DNA of 64,000 bases from Gandjariella thermophila (lineage in GTDB: Bacteria; Actinomycetota; Actinomycetes; Mycobacteriales; Pseudonocardiaceae): positions 22,798 through 86,797 of the forward strand of contig NZ_BJFL01000026.1 of assembly GCF_005405885.1 (NCBI RefSeq), read 5' to 3'. Of this stretch, positions 55,897-64,000 are shown piece by piece. The notes below the pieces were generated by a model that saw only the letters and a program-made list of their open reading frames with translations, was not told where the DNA came from and made no database searches. A program made the position numbers and the translations under genes. Positions within the stretch are counted from its first letter, which is position 1. The number at the start of each line of letters is the position of its first letter.

Positions 55897-58800
55897 TTAC
55901 TTTGGGTAGAACTGACCAACATGACCACGATTGATGCCGAGAACATATTCCCTACCGTCAACAACGCCCTCGATCTGATACATACCATTCGACCCCTGCT
56001 GAATTAGCGTGTCTCGATTCTGACTCAGAACCTGAGAGATAGTATTTTCGACGTCGGAAATGGAAGTACCCTTGTCAAAGAACGTCTGCTGCGCCTTCGT
56101 GCTACCGTCCCAATAGTCCGGGTGGTGTCGTGTAAGGATATGCCGCATGTCCCTCTTGTCCAGAATGAACTGTTGGTTGTCGAATTGATACCTCTTGCTT
56201 TGCCAGTCGTTGAGGGCGGCGTCAACGTCGCACGGCGACAGACCGAGGGGGTCGGTCCAGGTGTGCGGGTTGTGGACGTAGGTGTTGGGGTTGGGGGACG
56301 GCGCGAGGCCGAGGGGGTCGAGGGTGGTGTAGCGGGCGGTTTCCGGGTCGTAGTAGCGGAAGTAGTTGTAGTTGAGCCCGGTTTCGGGGTCGTGGTACTG
56401 GCCGGGGAACCGCAACGGCGTGCCGGCGCTATCCCCGGTCCAGGTGGTGGTGCCCCACAGCGTGCTGCGGGCGTGCCCGGCCACGGCGCCGAGGTCATCG
56501 ACGAGTTCGCTGGGCGTGCCGACCAAGTCGGTCACGATCGCGTAGAACCGCTCGTCCACCCACGCCTGTGGGGCGTCGCGCCACCAGGTCCGCTCGGTCT
56601 GGGTGACCGGGCGGAGGCCGTCGTGCTCCCACGTGGTGACGCGCGCACCACCCGGCTCCCAGGCGGTCTGCTCGGCGAGCGTGGTGCCATCCCAGACGAA
56701 GTCGACCTGTTCGACCACGGTGGTTCCGTCAGGGCCGAGGCGTTGCTTGGCGATGCGCCGGCCGAGCGGGTCGTACCGGTAGCGCCAGCGCTGCCCGTCC
56801 GGGGTGACGACCCCGACCAGGCGGTCCTCGGCGTCCCAGGTGTACTGCCAGGTCTCGGGCTTGCGGGACAGCCGGATCTTCTGGCGCTGGACGATGCGAC
56901 CCTGGGCGTCGTAGCGGTAGCGCACGTTACCCGCCCGGCTGATCAGGGTGCCCCGGTACTCGCGCGCGCCGACCGCCGGCTGGGCGGCCGGTGTCGTCGG
57001 CCACGCCGCGTCGACGATGTTGCCGGCCGCGTCGTAGCCGTACCGCTCGGCCCAGTCCACGCCGTGCACGGCGGTGACCCGCCCGGCCCGGTCCAGGTCG
57101 AAGCGGCGGGAACCGCCCAGCAGGTCGTCCAGGCCGAGGAGGTAGCCGTCCGCGCGGTAGGTGTAGCGGCGCTGCTGCACCACCGGCCACGGCTCGCCGG
57201 TACCGGCACCGCACGGGTCGGGCCCGCCCGGGGTCGGGCCGATGCCGATGGACGACAGCGTCTGCCCGGTGAGCCGGTGGTTGGCGTCCCAGGTCTGCTC
57301 GAGGACGGCGGCCAGCCCCAGGTGGCGCCGGGTCTCCCGGCCAGCGGCGTCCCGGTCGAAGCGCAGCGAACGTCCCGCGGTGGTCAACGCCACCAGGTTC
57401 CCACGAACGTCGTGGGCCCACACGCTTTCCGCGCCGGACGGGGTGACCCGCCGGACGCGCCGGCCCAGGGCGTCGTAGGTCGAGGTCACGGTGCGCCCGT
57501 TGACGGTTTCGGCCAGCACCCGGCCGAGCGCGTCACGCCGGTAGACCAGCTCGGCGTCCGGGCCGACCGCGCGGACCAGCCGGCCCAACGGGTCGTGCTC
57601 GAACGTGGTCACGGCACCGTCGGCGCGTTGCCGCACCACCCGGCCCAGCGGGTCATGCCCGTAGTCCACGGTCTGGCCGGCGCCGTTGACCCGGCGCACC
57701 AGTTGGCCGGCGGCGTCGTAGCCGTAGCGCACCACGCGGCCGTTGAAATCGGATTCGGAGATCAGGCGCCCGGCGGGGTCGTAGTGGTACTCCCAGGTCA
57801 GGCCCTGCGGGTTGGTGACCCGGGTCAGCCGCAGGTCGGTGTCGTAGGCGAAGGTCAACCGGGAGCCGTCCGGGCCGATCCGGGCGGCGGGCAGGTCGAA
57901 GTGGGTGTACTCGGTGCGCGTGACGCTGCCGGCCGCATCGACGTGTTCCACGAGGTTGCCCTCGCCGTCGTAGGACCACGTCTCGGCGGCGCCGTCCGGC
58001 AGGGTGCGCGAGGCCAGCCGACCCTCCGGGGTCCACGTCAACCTCGTCACGCCGCCCACCGGGTCGGTGATCTCCACGATCCGGCCCAGGCTGTCCCGCC
58101 GGTACCGGGTGGTGGTGCCGTCCGGCTCGGTGACCGCCACGACGAGCCCGGCGGCGTCGGTGACCACCTGCCGGGTGTTGCCGGCGGCGTCGGTGACCGA
58201 GGTCAGGTGGCCGTGCTCGTCGTAGCCGAACCGGGTCGTGGCGCCGGCGGGATCGGTCACCGCGACCCGGTTGCCCGCGGCGTCGTACTCCTGCCGCCAC
58301 ACTGACCCGTCGGGGTCGATCAGGGTGACGGGTTGGCCCAGGTCGTTGTACTCGGCCAGGGAGCGGCTGCCGTCCGGGCGGGTGAGACCGACGAGGTTGC
58401 CGTGTTCGTCGTACTCGAAGCGGGTGGTGCGGCCCAGCGGGTCGGTGCGGGAGAGCAGCCGGTCGTAGCGGTCCCACTCGCAGCGGGTCTCGTTGCCCAG
58501 CGGGTCGACCTCGCGCACGATCTGCTTGGCCTCGTTGACGTGGTAGGTGGTGGCGTGGCCCAGCGAGTTGGTGGCGACGGTGACGCCGTCGCCGTAGTCG
58601 AAGGTGTAGGCCATGAACCCGTCGCTGCCCGCCTGGCGCACGCAGCGACCGGCGGCGTCGTAGGTGTAGCGGTACCAGGTGCCGTTGCGGTCCACCCATT
58701 CGGTGAGCCGGCCGGCGTGGTCGTAGCGGAACCGCAGGGGTTCGCCCGAGGAGTTGACCACCCCGGTGAGCTGGCCCTCGGTGTAGGTGAATCGGGCGAT

Positions 58801-60666
58801 CTCCACGTCAGGCTCGCCGGCTACCCGCAGCGCGGTGACCCGGCCGTCGGCGGTGTCCACCCACACCCGGTAGCCGCCGCTGTGCCGCACCTCGCGGGGC
58901 GCGCCGTCGGCGTCCCGGACGATGTCAATGCGGTGACCGAGGCGGTCGGTGATCGCCGACAGCGGCAGCACCCCTCCTCGGCCGGCCGTGAAATGGCGGA
59001 CGTGCCCGGTTTGGGAATCGGTGACCTGGTAGCCGCCGGCGTCGGTGCTTTCCAGCGGCCAGCGCGCGCCCTCGGCGGGAAGCACCGGTGCGCCCACGCC
59101 CGGGTGTGGATAGGTGAGCAGCACCCCGTCGCCGCGCACCAGGATCACGCCCTCGGCGTCCACCTCCACCCGTTCGTCCAATGTGGACGCCCAGGTGCGG
59201 CCGAACCATCCGCCCTGGCGGTAGGACGACAGGTGGGTGCGCCGCAGCACCAGCGGCAGCAGGCCGGGCAACTCGACATCGGTCTGCCGTAACACCACCG
59301 CGCCGGTGGCCACGTCGACCGGGTCGCCGCATTCGGTCTTGGCCGCGTCGTCGCGGGCCGGCTCGCGCGGGTCCTCGGGGCGGGCCTCGGCGCGGCCGGC
59401 GTTCGCCGCCCCGTCCTCGGCGGCGCTCTCCCCCGCACCGACCGCGCCCCGTTCGGCGGCCTCCTCGGCGGCACCCATGGCGGAGCGCTCCGCCACGCTG
59501 GCGCCCGCGTCGGCCGCCGAGCCCGCCCCGTCGGTGACCGCGGCCAGGGCGATGTTGGGCAGCAGCTTGCCGAACGCCTCGGCCGGATCCGTGCTCCATC
59601 CGGTGCCCACCAGGCCCTTGACCAGCTCCGTGGGATGGCTGGTGGCGTGCAGCAGGCCGGCGGCCGTGGTCGACAGGCCGTCGACGAACGCGGCGGGATG
59701 CGTCAGGTTGTACGGGTCCAGCGGGTTCAGCGACCGGGCGAACTTCGCGATGCCGCCCACGCCCTTGGCCACCCCACCGAGCAGGTGCTCCTGCTCGACC
59801 ATGCCGCCCTGCCACAGGTCGGCCGCGTCGTCGAGCATGCGCTGGCTGAACGACGGCTCGAGCGGGGCCAGGCTGGTGGCGGCCGCCATCGTCTGCCGCG
59901 CCTGCTCGGCGGCGGAGTCGCGCTGCCGCCGCGCATCGGCCAGGATCTGCCGCGCATCGGCCAGGATCTGCCGCGCCTGGCGCATATCGGCCACGCCGGG
60001 ATCGGTGAACGTGCCGGGGTGCTGCGGCTGCGGGCCCGGATTCTGGCCGGCCGACACCGCGGCGTTGTAGCTGCGGACGTGCGCGTTGTACTCGTCGACC
60101 TGCCGGTTGTAGGTGTCCCGCGCCTGCTCGGAGGCCCGCTTGCCCTGCTGGTACAGGTGGATCGCCTCGGCCGCCTGGCCCTGCGCCCACGTGACGGTGT
60201 GCGCGTAGTTCTGCCACGCGCCGGCCGCCTTCGCGCAGGCTTCCTCCGCGTCCGCCCACTGCTTCGGATGCGGCTGATACTTCGCCCGGAACGCCTCGGC
60301 GGCCTGACCGTCCCAGTGCGCGGTGTCGATGGCCGCCAGCCCGCGCGCGGTTTCCCCGAATGCGGCGGCGAACCGGGTGAGGTGGCCGGCGGTCTGGTCG
60401 ATCGCGCCGACGTCACCGTGCACCAGTTCCTTGGGGTCGTCGGTTTCGCCGAGTTGCCGCTCGCCGACCTGCGCACCCAGGTGATCGGCCACCGAATCGC
60501 CGAACGAGTCGACCGCGTGCGCCGCCTCGTGCAGCCCGACGGCGTCCAGCCCGTCGCCGACAAGATGTGCCGCACCGTCGGCGGCCTTGCCTACGAAGCG
60601 CTCGCCGGCGTCAACCGCGTGTTCCAGGCCGTCCCCGATACCGTTGACGACATCTCCGAGACCCAT
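55897..60666 (-). CDS. Rhs-repeat polymorphic toxin with WXG-type N-terminus and RNase-like tip
   Basis: 1589 residues from ATG 60666. In order: a helical N-terminus with a WDG motif (Trp118-Gly120) typical of type VII (ESX) substrates and a coiled, Gln/Ala-rich stretch to about 280; a DUF6531-like segment from about 443 (CGDPVDVATGAVVLRQTDVELPG); many Rhs/YD repeats (about 560-1400; YDAAGRL, YDPLGRR patterns); the core terminus ending DPLGLSP near 1478; then a 110-residue toxin tip. The tip has HILTRHHPDYW and EGVVDGREYVLGINRG...YP, resembling EndoU-like RNases. The GC content drops in the tip. It is likely an exported contact-dependent toxin. Confidence 0.85.
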   Translation of the reverse strand: MGLGDVVNGIGDGLEHAVDAGERFVGKAADGAAHLVGDGLDAVGLHEAAHAVDSFGDSVADHLGAQVGERQLGETDDPKELVHGDVGAIDQTAGHLTRFAAAFGETARGLAAIDTAHWDGQAAEAFRAKYQPHPKQWADAEEACAKAAGAWQNYAHTVTWAQGQAAEAIHLYQQGKRASEQARDTYNRQVDEYNAHVRSYNAAVSAGQNPGPQPQHPGTFTDPGVADMRQARQILADARQILADARRQRDSAAEQARQTMAAATSLAPLEPSFSQRMLDDAADLWQGGMVEQEHLLGGVAKGVGGIAKFARSLNPLDPYNLTHPAAFVDGLSTTAAGLLHATSHPTELVKGLVGTGWSTDPAEAFGKLLPNIALAAVTDGAGSAADAGASVAERSAMGAAEEAAERGAVGAGESAAEDGAANAGRAEARPEDPREPARDDAAKTECGDPVDVATGAVVLRQTDVELPGLLPLVLRRTHLSSYRQGGWFGRTWASTLDERVEVDAEGVILVRGDGVLLTYPHPGVGAPVLPAEGARWPLESTDAGGYQVTDSQTGHVRHFTAGRGGVLPLSAITDRLGHRIDIVRDADGAPREVRHSGGYRVWVDTADGRVTALRVAGEPDVEIARFTYTEGQLTGVVNSSGEPLRFRYDHAGRLTEWVDRNGTWYRYTYDAAGRCVRQAGSDGFMAYTFDYGDGVTVATNSLGHATTYHVNEAKQIVREVDPLGNETRCEWDRYDRLLSRTDPLGRTTRFEYDEHGNLVGLTRPDGSRSLAEYNDLGQPVTLIDPDGSVWRQEYDAAGNRVAVTDPAGATTRFGYDEHGHLTSVTDAAGNTRQVVTDAAGLVVAVTEPDGTTTRYRRDSLGRIVEITDPVGGVTRLTWTPEGRLASRTLPDGAAETWSYDGEGNLVEHVDAAGSVTRTEYTHFDLPAARIGPDGSRLTFAYDTDLRLTRVTNPQGLTWEYHYDPAGRLISESDFNGRVVRYGYDAAGQLVRRVNGAGQTVDYGHDPLGRVVRQRADGAVTTFEHDPLGRLVRAVGPDAELVYRRDALGRVLAETVNGRTVTSTYDALGRRVRRVTPSGAESVWAHDVRGNLVALTTAGRSLRFDRDAAGRETRRHLGLAAVLEQTWDANHRLTGQTLSSIGIGPTPGGPDPCGAGTGEPWPVVQQRRYTYRADGYLLGLDDLLGGSRRFDLDRAGRVTAVHGVDWAERYGYDAAGNIVDAAWPTTPAAQPAVGAREYRGTLISRAGNVRYRYDAQGRIVQRQKIRLSRKPETWQYTWDAEDRLVGVVTPDGQRWRYRYDPLGRRIAKQRLGPDGTTVVEQVDFVWDGTTLAEQTAWEPGGARVTTWEHDGLRPVTQTERTWWRDAPQAWVDERFYAIVTDLVGTPSELVDDLGAVAGHARSTLWGTTTWTGDSAGTPLRFPGQYHDPETGLNYNYFRYYDPETARYTTLDPLGLAPSPNPNTYVHNPHTWTDPLGLSPCDVDAALNDWQSKRYQFDNQQFILDKRDMRHILTRHHPDYWDGSTKAQQTFFDKGTSISDVENTISQVLSQNRDTLIQQGSNGMYQIEGVVDGREYVLGINRGHVGQFYPK
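59931..59976. repeat. 21-bp tandem repeat inside the Rhs gene
   Basis: Two copies of a 21-base unit plus the start of a third encode ARQILADARQILADAR in the helical N-terminal region. The 21-base length keeps the frame and adds two heptad turns, so it reflects a recent slippage duplication. Confidence 0.8.
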
Positions 60667-61295
60667 CAGTGCCTGTCCCCCTGCTGCGTGGGCGCCGGGC
60701 CGAACATCTCGTCCTCCGCGTGGCTGATCGCCTCGCGGTGACCGGTCGCGTCGCCGACCGCCTCAGCCACCTGCAACGGGCCCGGCCCCATCGTTCCCGG
60801 CGGGTGCTCCAGCAGATCGCGCATCTCGGACTTCCAGGTGTGGCCGATGTCCTGCTGGGCCTTCTGCCAGGACTGCGCGCTGTAGTCCGGACTCGTCGCA
60901 TCCGACAGGATCTGCCCCCAGGACTGCCGCTCCACCTGCTCGTCGGTGGCGTGCGGGTTCCCACCCAGGGCGGCGGCGACGTCCTTGAACACGCCCACCC
61001 CGTAGCGCTCCATCTCCGCGTACATCCCGGCGGACAGGTGCAACTGCTGGGCGATCACGTTACCGTCCTGCACCAGGTGGCGCACACCCCACGACCAGCG
61101 CTCGCAGAACTCGTCGAACGCCGCCTGTAAGCCCGCGTGCCCGACCTGCATGCCGGTCAGCGACAGGCCGGAAAAGCCTCGGCCCACGTCCGCGGAGCCG
61201 TCGATGCCCAGGGTCTTCAGCTCGCCGATGGCGTCGTTGATGCCCTTCGCGGTCTCCGCCAACGCCTGCGGATCCACCCGATAACCGTCGCTCAT
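60666..61295 (-). CDS. WXG-like partner protein of the Rhs toxin
   Basis: 209 residues from ATG 61295. Its stop overlaps the toxin ATG by one base (TGATG), so the two are coupled. The first 110 residues are helical with FDEFCERWSWGVRHL (Trp67, Trp69-Gly70), a WXG100-like hairpin layout (VDPQALAETAKGINDAIGEL). The C-terminal part is acidic and Gln-rich. Such upstream proteins are thought to escort type VII toxins to the secretion machine. A direct chaperone role is an inference from position and fold. Confidence 0.78.
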   Translation of the reverse strand: MSDGYRVDPQALAETAKGINDAIGELKTLGIDGSADVGRGFSGLSLTGMQVGHAGLQAAFDEFCERWSWGVRHLVQDGNVIAQQLHLSAGMYAEMERYGVGVFKDVAAALGGNPHATDEQVERQSWGQILSDATSPDYSAQSWQKAQQDIGHTWKSEMRDLLEHPPGTMGPGPLQVAEAVGDATGHREAISHAEDEMFGPAPTQQGDRH

Positions 61296-61368
61296 CACAC
61301 CCCCGCGCAGATCGGGTACGAGGACCTGGTTCCCCTCCCCGTCACGGCCCACGTATTCCCGTCGCTGC

Positions 61369-61710
61369 CTACCTCCCCGCCTCGGGCCGGCACGTCCTTC
61401 GACGGGCCATCAGCCCACGAGGTTCCCCCACGGTAGCGCGGAGGGCGGCGATCCGACCGACCATCGGGGTGTGGCAGGCGCCGACGGCGATGTCGAGGGA
61501 CTGCCAGGCGATGCGCCAGAGCTGGACCGCCACGGCCGCCGGCGGGAGCGCGCCGCCCAGCAGCAGCACGGAGGGCACCGCGGGGTCGACCTCGGCGAGG
61601 ACGGCGAGCAGGCCGCCCAGTTGCAGCAGGCCGCCGAGGACGAACACCGCCGGGAACACACGGGTCCAGCGCAGCCAGCAGCGCAACAGCGGGCTCGCGG
61701 CGGCCAGCAC
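61369..61710 (-). CDS. Small two-helix membrane protein
   Basis: 113 residues from GTG 61710. Two hydrophobic segments (WTRVFPAVFVLGGLLQLGGLL and PSVLLLGGALPPAAVAVQLW) make an integral membrane protein with a basic tail. The same frame keeps coding-like codon bias upstream to 61818 (SAERVAELADRLLGAA...RRQRNEAWA), immediately after the TGA of the preceding cysteine-rich gene, but contains no ATG, GTG or TTG there. The true start may be a non-standard codon, or the two genes were once one. The function is unknown. Confidence 0.55.
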   Translation of the reverse strand: MLAAASPLLRCWLRWTRVFPAVFVLGGLLQLGGLLAVLAEVDPAVPSVLLLGGALPPAAVAVQLWRIAWQSLDIAVGACHTPMVGRIAALRATVGEPRGLMARRRTCRPEAGR

Positions 61711-61818
61711 CGCCCACGCCTCGTTGCGTTGCCTGCGCGGGAGGACGGAGGCCGCGCCGAGCAGGCGGTCCGCCAGCTCCGCGACTCGCTCGGCGCTCGA
61801 CCGGGAGGGGAGATCCGC

Positions 61819-62049
61819 TCACTGCCGGTGCTGCCCGCGCCAGCTCTCGTGCGGAACGACGCGGACGAGCGCACCCGAGCAGCGCAGGCAACCGCGGCAC
61901 ACGCAGCGCCGGCGTCGCAGCGTGAGGCCGAGATCGGCGAACCGCTCCTCCACGGCGCGGCCGAACTCGTGCTCACCGGTGGCGCACGCGGTGCACGGAT
62001 GACCGAGGTGCAGCAGCGTCGTGGCCACGTCGTCCAGGCTCGCGGGCAT
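61819..62049 (-). CDS. Small cysteine-rich, probably zinc-binding protein
   Basis: 76 residues from ATG 62049, with GGAGG seven bases upstream. Cysteines occur as HPCTACATGEH and CVCRGCLRCSG, suggesting one or two zinc sites, with a conserved-looking helix EFGRAVEERFADLGLTL between. It may be a small regulator or metal-binding protein; no family is recognised. Its stop is followed in the same frame by the membrane-protein codons. Confidence 0.68.
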   Translation of the reverse strand: MPASLDDVATTLLHLGHPCTACATGEHEFGRAVEERFADLGLTLRRRRCVCRGCLRCSGALVRVVPHESWRGQHRQ

Positions 62050-62228
62050 GGCATGTCCTCCATGCGGATTCGGGTGTGGGAACGCGGTGGGGCCGGGACC
62101 GAGTCGGGGTCTGCCCGGCCCCACCGCGGGCCGAGAGGGGTGGAACGGCGCGGGCGAGCCCTGAGGAGGCAGGAGAAGCCGCCCGCCCGCGCCGCTCCGG
62201 CGGATAGTTCGGGAAGGGGGAACCCGAC

Positions 62229-62528
62229 CTATCCGCCGTCCGCGGGCGCCGGCCGGACCGGCAGCAGCGCATGACTGATCTCGTCGCGCAAGACGCACCG
62301 TGTCGCACGGCAGGCACCGCAGCACCCGGCCGGATCGAGCCGGTGCGCCCGCAGGCTGGCCCGGATGGCCCCGACCAGCCGATGCGTCTCCGACCGCGCC
62401 AGCCGCGCCACCACGCCGTCGTCGCCGTTTTGCACACCAGCCAGCAACAGCGCAAGGTGACGGCGAAGGACCACGTCCACGGCATTCGCCGACGCTCCAG
62501 CCGAGCCTGGCGGTATCGAGACTTCCAT
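62229..62528 (-). CDS. Small protein divergent from the XRE regulator
   Basis: 99 residues from ATG 62528, with CGGGGG about 7 bases upstream. Helical, with a Cys cluster near the end (PAGCCGACRATRC). Pattern AVDVVLRRHLALLLAGVQNGDDGVVARLARSETHRLVGAIRASL recalls uncharacterised small proteins placed beside XRE/DUF397 loci in actinomycetes. No function is claimed. It shares the 151-base intergenic region with the regulator. Confidence 0.6.
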   Translation of the reverse strand: MEVSIPPGSAGASANAVDVVLRRHLALLLAGVQNGDDGVVARLARSETHRLVGAIRASLRAHRLDPAGCCGACRATRCVLRDEISHALLPVRPAPADGG

Positions 62529-62653
62529 GGAGACCCCCGGGATAAGGCGTTCTTGCGGCCATCTTGCCGTACTTGCAATCAACCGGAATAACCCGATCGT
62601 GTGGAGTTTCGATCACCACGGCTCGAATGCCATACAGTCGTCAGCGACATTTC

Positions 62654-62668
62654 TTGCAGATACTGCAA
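62654..62668 (+). promoter_or_regulatory. Operator-like palindrome before the XRE gene
   Basis: TTGCAG-ATA-CTGCAA is a perfect 6+6 inverted repeat ending 11 bases before the ATG, next to the AAAGGAG ribosome site. It is a good candidate for autoregulation by the XRE protein. Confidence 0.6.
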
Positions 62669-62679
62669 AGGAGCGTTCG

Positions 62680-63528
62680 ATGGTCAGGCGCCGGACCGGC
62701 GTGAACACCCGGGGCATCGGACTGGAACTGGAGCGATACCGCAAAGCCGCCCGGATGACGCTGGAGCAGGTCGGCGAGCGCCTTGGCGTCTCGGCGAGCA
62801 CGATCAGCCGCCTGGAGAACGGCAAGCGGGAGCCGACCAGCGAGGAGGTCGCCTCCATCCTCGCCGTCCTCGGCGTCACCGGAGCGGAGCGGGATCGGCT
62901 GATCGACCAGTCACGGGGCGGGAACGGCTGGGGGCTGGTGGAGAGCAGCAATCCCACCGCGCAGAGCCGTACCTACCTCAACTTCGAGGCTCGGGCGACC
63001 GCGATTATCAACTTCGAGCTGATGCTCGTGCCGGGCCTGGCACAGACGGCCGACTACGCCCACGCCGTCATCTCCGCCATCCAGGTCGACGGCGACGACC
63101 CGGACATCGAGGCCCGAGTGGCGCGCCGGATGGCGCGGCAGGCCATCCTCACCCGCAAGAACCCACCCCGGCTCGACCTCCTCGTCACCGAAACGGCGCT
63201 GCGCATCCCGATCGGTGGACCCAGGGTCATGGCCCGCCAGGTCCGGCATCTGGCCGAACTGGCGGAGCGACGCAACGTCTCCGTCCGGGTCATTCCTGCC
63301 GGCGTTCCCGGCCACGCCGGTCTCCTCGGCCAGTTCGTCATCCTGGAGTTCCCGCAGGACGCTCCGATCGTGCATGTCGAGGACCGGACCACCGGCCTGT
63401 TCCTGGACGACGCCGACAAGGTCAAGCTCTATAGGCTGACCGCGGAGAAGCTGACGGACGTGGCCCTGGACGAGCAGGAGTCGATCCGGCTCATGGCGTC
63501 CATCGCCAACCACCTGGACCGAAAGTGA
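62680..63528 (+). CDS. XRE-family regulator with DUF5753 domain
   Basis: 282 residues from ATG 62680, after AAAGGAG. The XRE helix-turn-helix is at about 12-70 (LELERYRKAARMTLEQVGERLGVSASTISRLENGKREP). The DUF5753 (Scr1-type) region follows from about 100 (FELMLVPGLAQTADYAHAVI, ARRMARQAILTRKNPPRLDLLVTETALRIPIGGP, LGQFVILEFP). The family controls development and antibiotic genes in Streptomyces. It is paired with a DUF397 protein whose start overlaps its stop region. Confidence 0.9.
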   Translation: MVRRRTGVNTRGIGLELERYRKAARMTLEQVGERLGVSASTISRLENGKREPTSEEVASILAVLGVTGAERDRLIDQSRGGNGWGLVESSNPTAQSRTYLNFEARATAIINFELMLVPGLAQTADYAHAVISAIQVDGDDPDIEARVARRMARQAILTRKNPPRLDLLVTETALRIPIGGPRVMARQVRHLAELAERRNVSVRVIPAGVPGHAGLLGQFVILEFPQDAPIVHVEDRTTGLFLDDADKVKLYRLTAEKLTDVALDEQESIRLMASIANHLDRK

Positions 63529-63536
63529 GGCAGGAC

Positions 63537-63737
63537 ATGGCGGCGACCAGCCAGTTCCACACACCGTGGCGGAAGAGCACTCGCAGTGGCAACGACAGCA
63601 ACTGCGTCGAAGTCGCCTTCGGCGACGCCGTGGTCGGCATCCGGGACTCCAAGAACCCCGCGGCCGGCCACATCACCGTGCGAACGGAAACCTTCCAGAC
63701 ATTCCTGACGGCCGTCGAGCGCGGCACATTCATCTGA
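63537..63737 (+). CDS. DUF397-family small protein
   Basis: 66 residues from ATG 63537 (GAGGCAGG just upstream); a GTG at 63525 overlapping the regulator stop is an alternative. The family core is WRKSTRSGNDSNCVEVAFGDAVVGIRDSKNP, ending FLTAVERGTF. DUF397 proteins pair with XRE/DUF5753 regulators and often act as their partner or antagonist (Scr2/BldB-associated type). The pair here is adjacent and coupled. Confidence 0.93.
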   Translation: MAATSQFHTPWRKSTRSGNDSNCVEVAFGDAVVGIRDSKNPAAGHITVRTETFQTFLTAVERGTFI

Positions 63738-63895
63738 CGCCTGACCGTCCGGGATAGGTAGCCCCCGAACTCGCACCGAAAGCGGACTACCGTGTCGTCG
63801 CCGGTGCACCGCGTGAACCGGCGACGACCACGCTGCTCTCTCGCATGCCAGCATGCCGCTCTTGGCAGATTTACCATGAGCGTTATTCAGAGCCC
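63738..63895. other. Interval before the transposase end
   Basis: No gene is seen. A short near-palindrome GCATGCCAGCATGC (63844-63857) lies before the reverse-strand transposase stop. The terminal inverted repeat of the insertion sequence should be close to 63880-63890, but the other end is outside the window. Confidence 0.4.
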
Positions 63896-64000
63896 TTACC
63901 AGCCAAGTCGGTAGAACTCCAGTGCGGTGACGATTCGGATGACATTCGGAAGCTCGGCGAGGCGCCCTCGAAAGCCGGTGGCAAGTATCTTCCAGTTCTT
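63896..64000 (-). mobile_element. C-terminus of an IS5-like transposase, running off the right edge
   Basis: The last 34 codons before TAA 63896-63898 read KNWKILATGFRGRLAELPNV, then IRIVTALEFYRLGW. This matches the terminal HLKNWRIL...RLAELPxVIRIVTALEFYR segment of actinomycete IS5-like DDE transposases. It is open at the right edge, so the element continues outside. It marks the end of the accessory region that starts at about 54.6 kb. Confidence 0.75.

Noticed and set aside
59931..59976. Possible CRISPR-like direct repeats
   Set aside because: Only two full 21-base units, contiguous and in frame inside the Rhs gene; no spacers or cas genes.
61295..61900. 201-codon frame starting GTG within the cysteine-rich gene
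   Set aside because: Arg/Pro/Gly-rich shadow; the membrane-protein frame in the same span has far better composition.

Overview
The window is chromosomal DNA of a high-GC actinomycete. Codon third positions are almost all G or C, GTG and TTG starts are frequent, and several genes look leaderless. Gene order follows the Mycobacterium tuberculosis block that runs from coaD (Rv2965c) to leuB (Rv2995c): coaD, rsmD, pyc, recG, a DAK-domain gene, ung, thiL, ddl, gpsA, cofC/fbiD, ppk, mutT1, hupB, leuD, leuC, an IclR regulator, gltX, an FAH-family gene and leuB. The extra genes (RtcB/archease, cimA, DUF397/XRE pairs, Rhs toxin) and the codon use suggest a filamentous actinomycete, probably Pseudonocardiaceae. 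The genus cannot be fixed from the sequence alone.

Region 1-12 kb: the 5' end of a sepIVA-like division gene, a secreted RNase Sa-type ribonuclease, a GNAT enzyme, coaD-rsmD, a MazF-like toxin pair, pyruvate carboxylase, a small tendamistat-like secreted protein, recG and a DAK/FakA-like gene. Region 12-24 kb: zinc-type rpmB facing thiI across a perfect 46-bp palindrome, an rtcB-archease RNA repair pair, ung, a gamma-carbonic-anhydrase-like gene, thiL, a RAM-domain Lrp protein, ddl, and a MocR regulator divergent from a flavin-binding oxidase-like gene. Region 24-34 kb: a VapBC-type pair, cysteine dioxygenase behind a cysteine leader peptide, a decayed cystathionine lyase fragment, gpsA-plsC, cofC/fbiD, ppk, mutT1 and hupB.

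Region 34-48 kb is mainly branched-chain amino-acid and tRNA metabolism: leuCD with a divergent IclR regulator and a clear operator, tRNA-Gln and tRNA-Glu, gltX, an FAD monooxygenase with a palindromic operator, an orphan LuxR regulator, an FAH-family gene, cimA and leuB. CimA, LeuCD and LeuB together give a citramalate route to 2-ketobutyrate and isoleucine. cimA carries a leader peptide, a pause hairpin and an intrinsic terminator, which is a classical attenuator. Region 48-54.5 kb: a large secreted subtilisin and a coupled pair of membrane proteins (TPR-like and M48 peptidase).

Region 54.6-64 kb is accessory. It holds a frameshifted XRE/TPR regulator cut at a 75-bp MITE-like element, then a polymorphic toxin locus: a WXG-like protein, a 1589-residue Rhs protein with an AT-richer RNase-like tip, and an immunity gene. 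After that come small cysteine-rich and membrane proteins, an XRE/DUF397 pair, and the C-terminus of a transposase running off the right end. Two families of intergenic inverted repeats are spread over the window: four copies of a ~57-60-bp element with arms TTCAGCGGGCT/AGCCCGCTGAA, and two copies of a 62-bp element behind thiL and the FAH gene.
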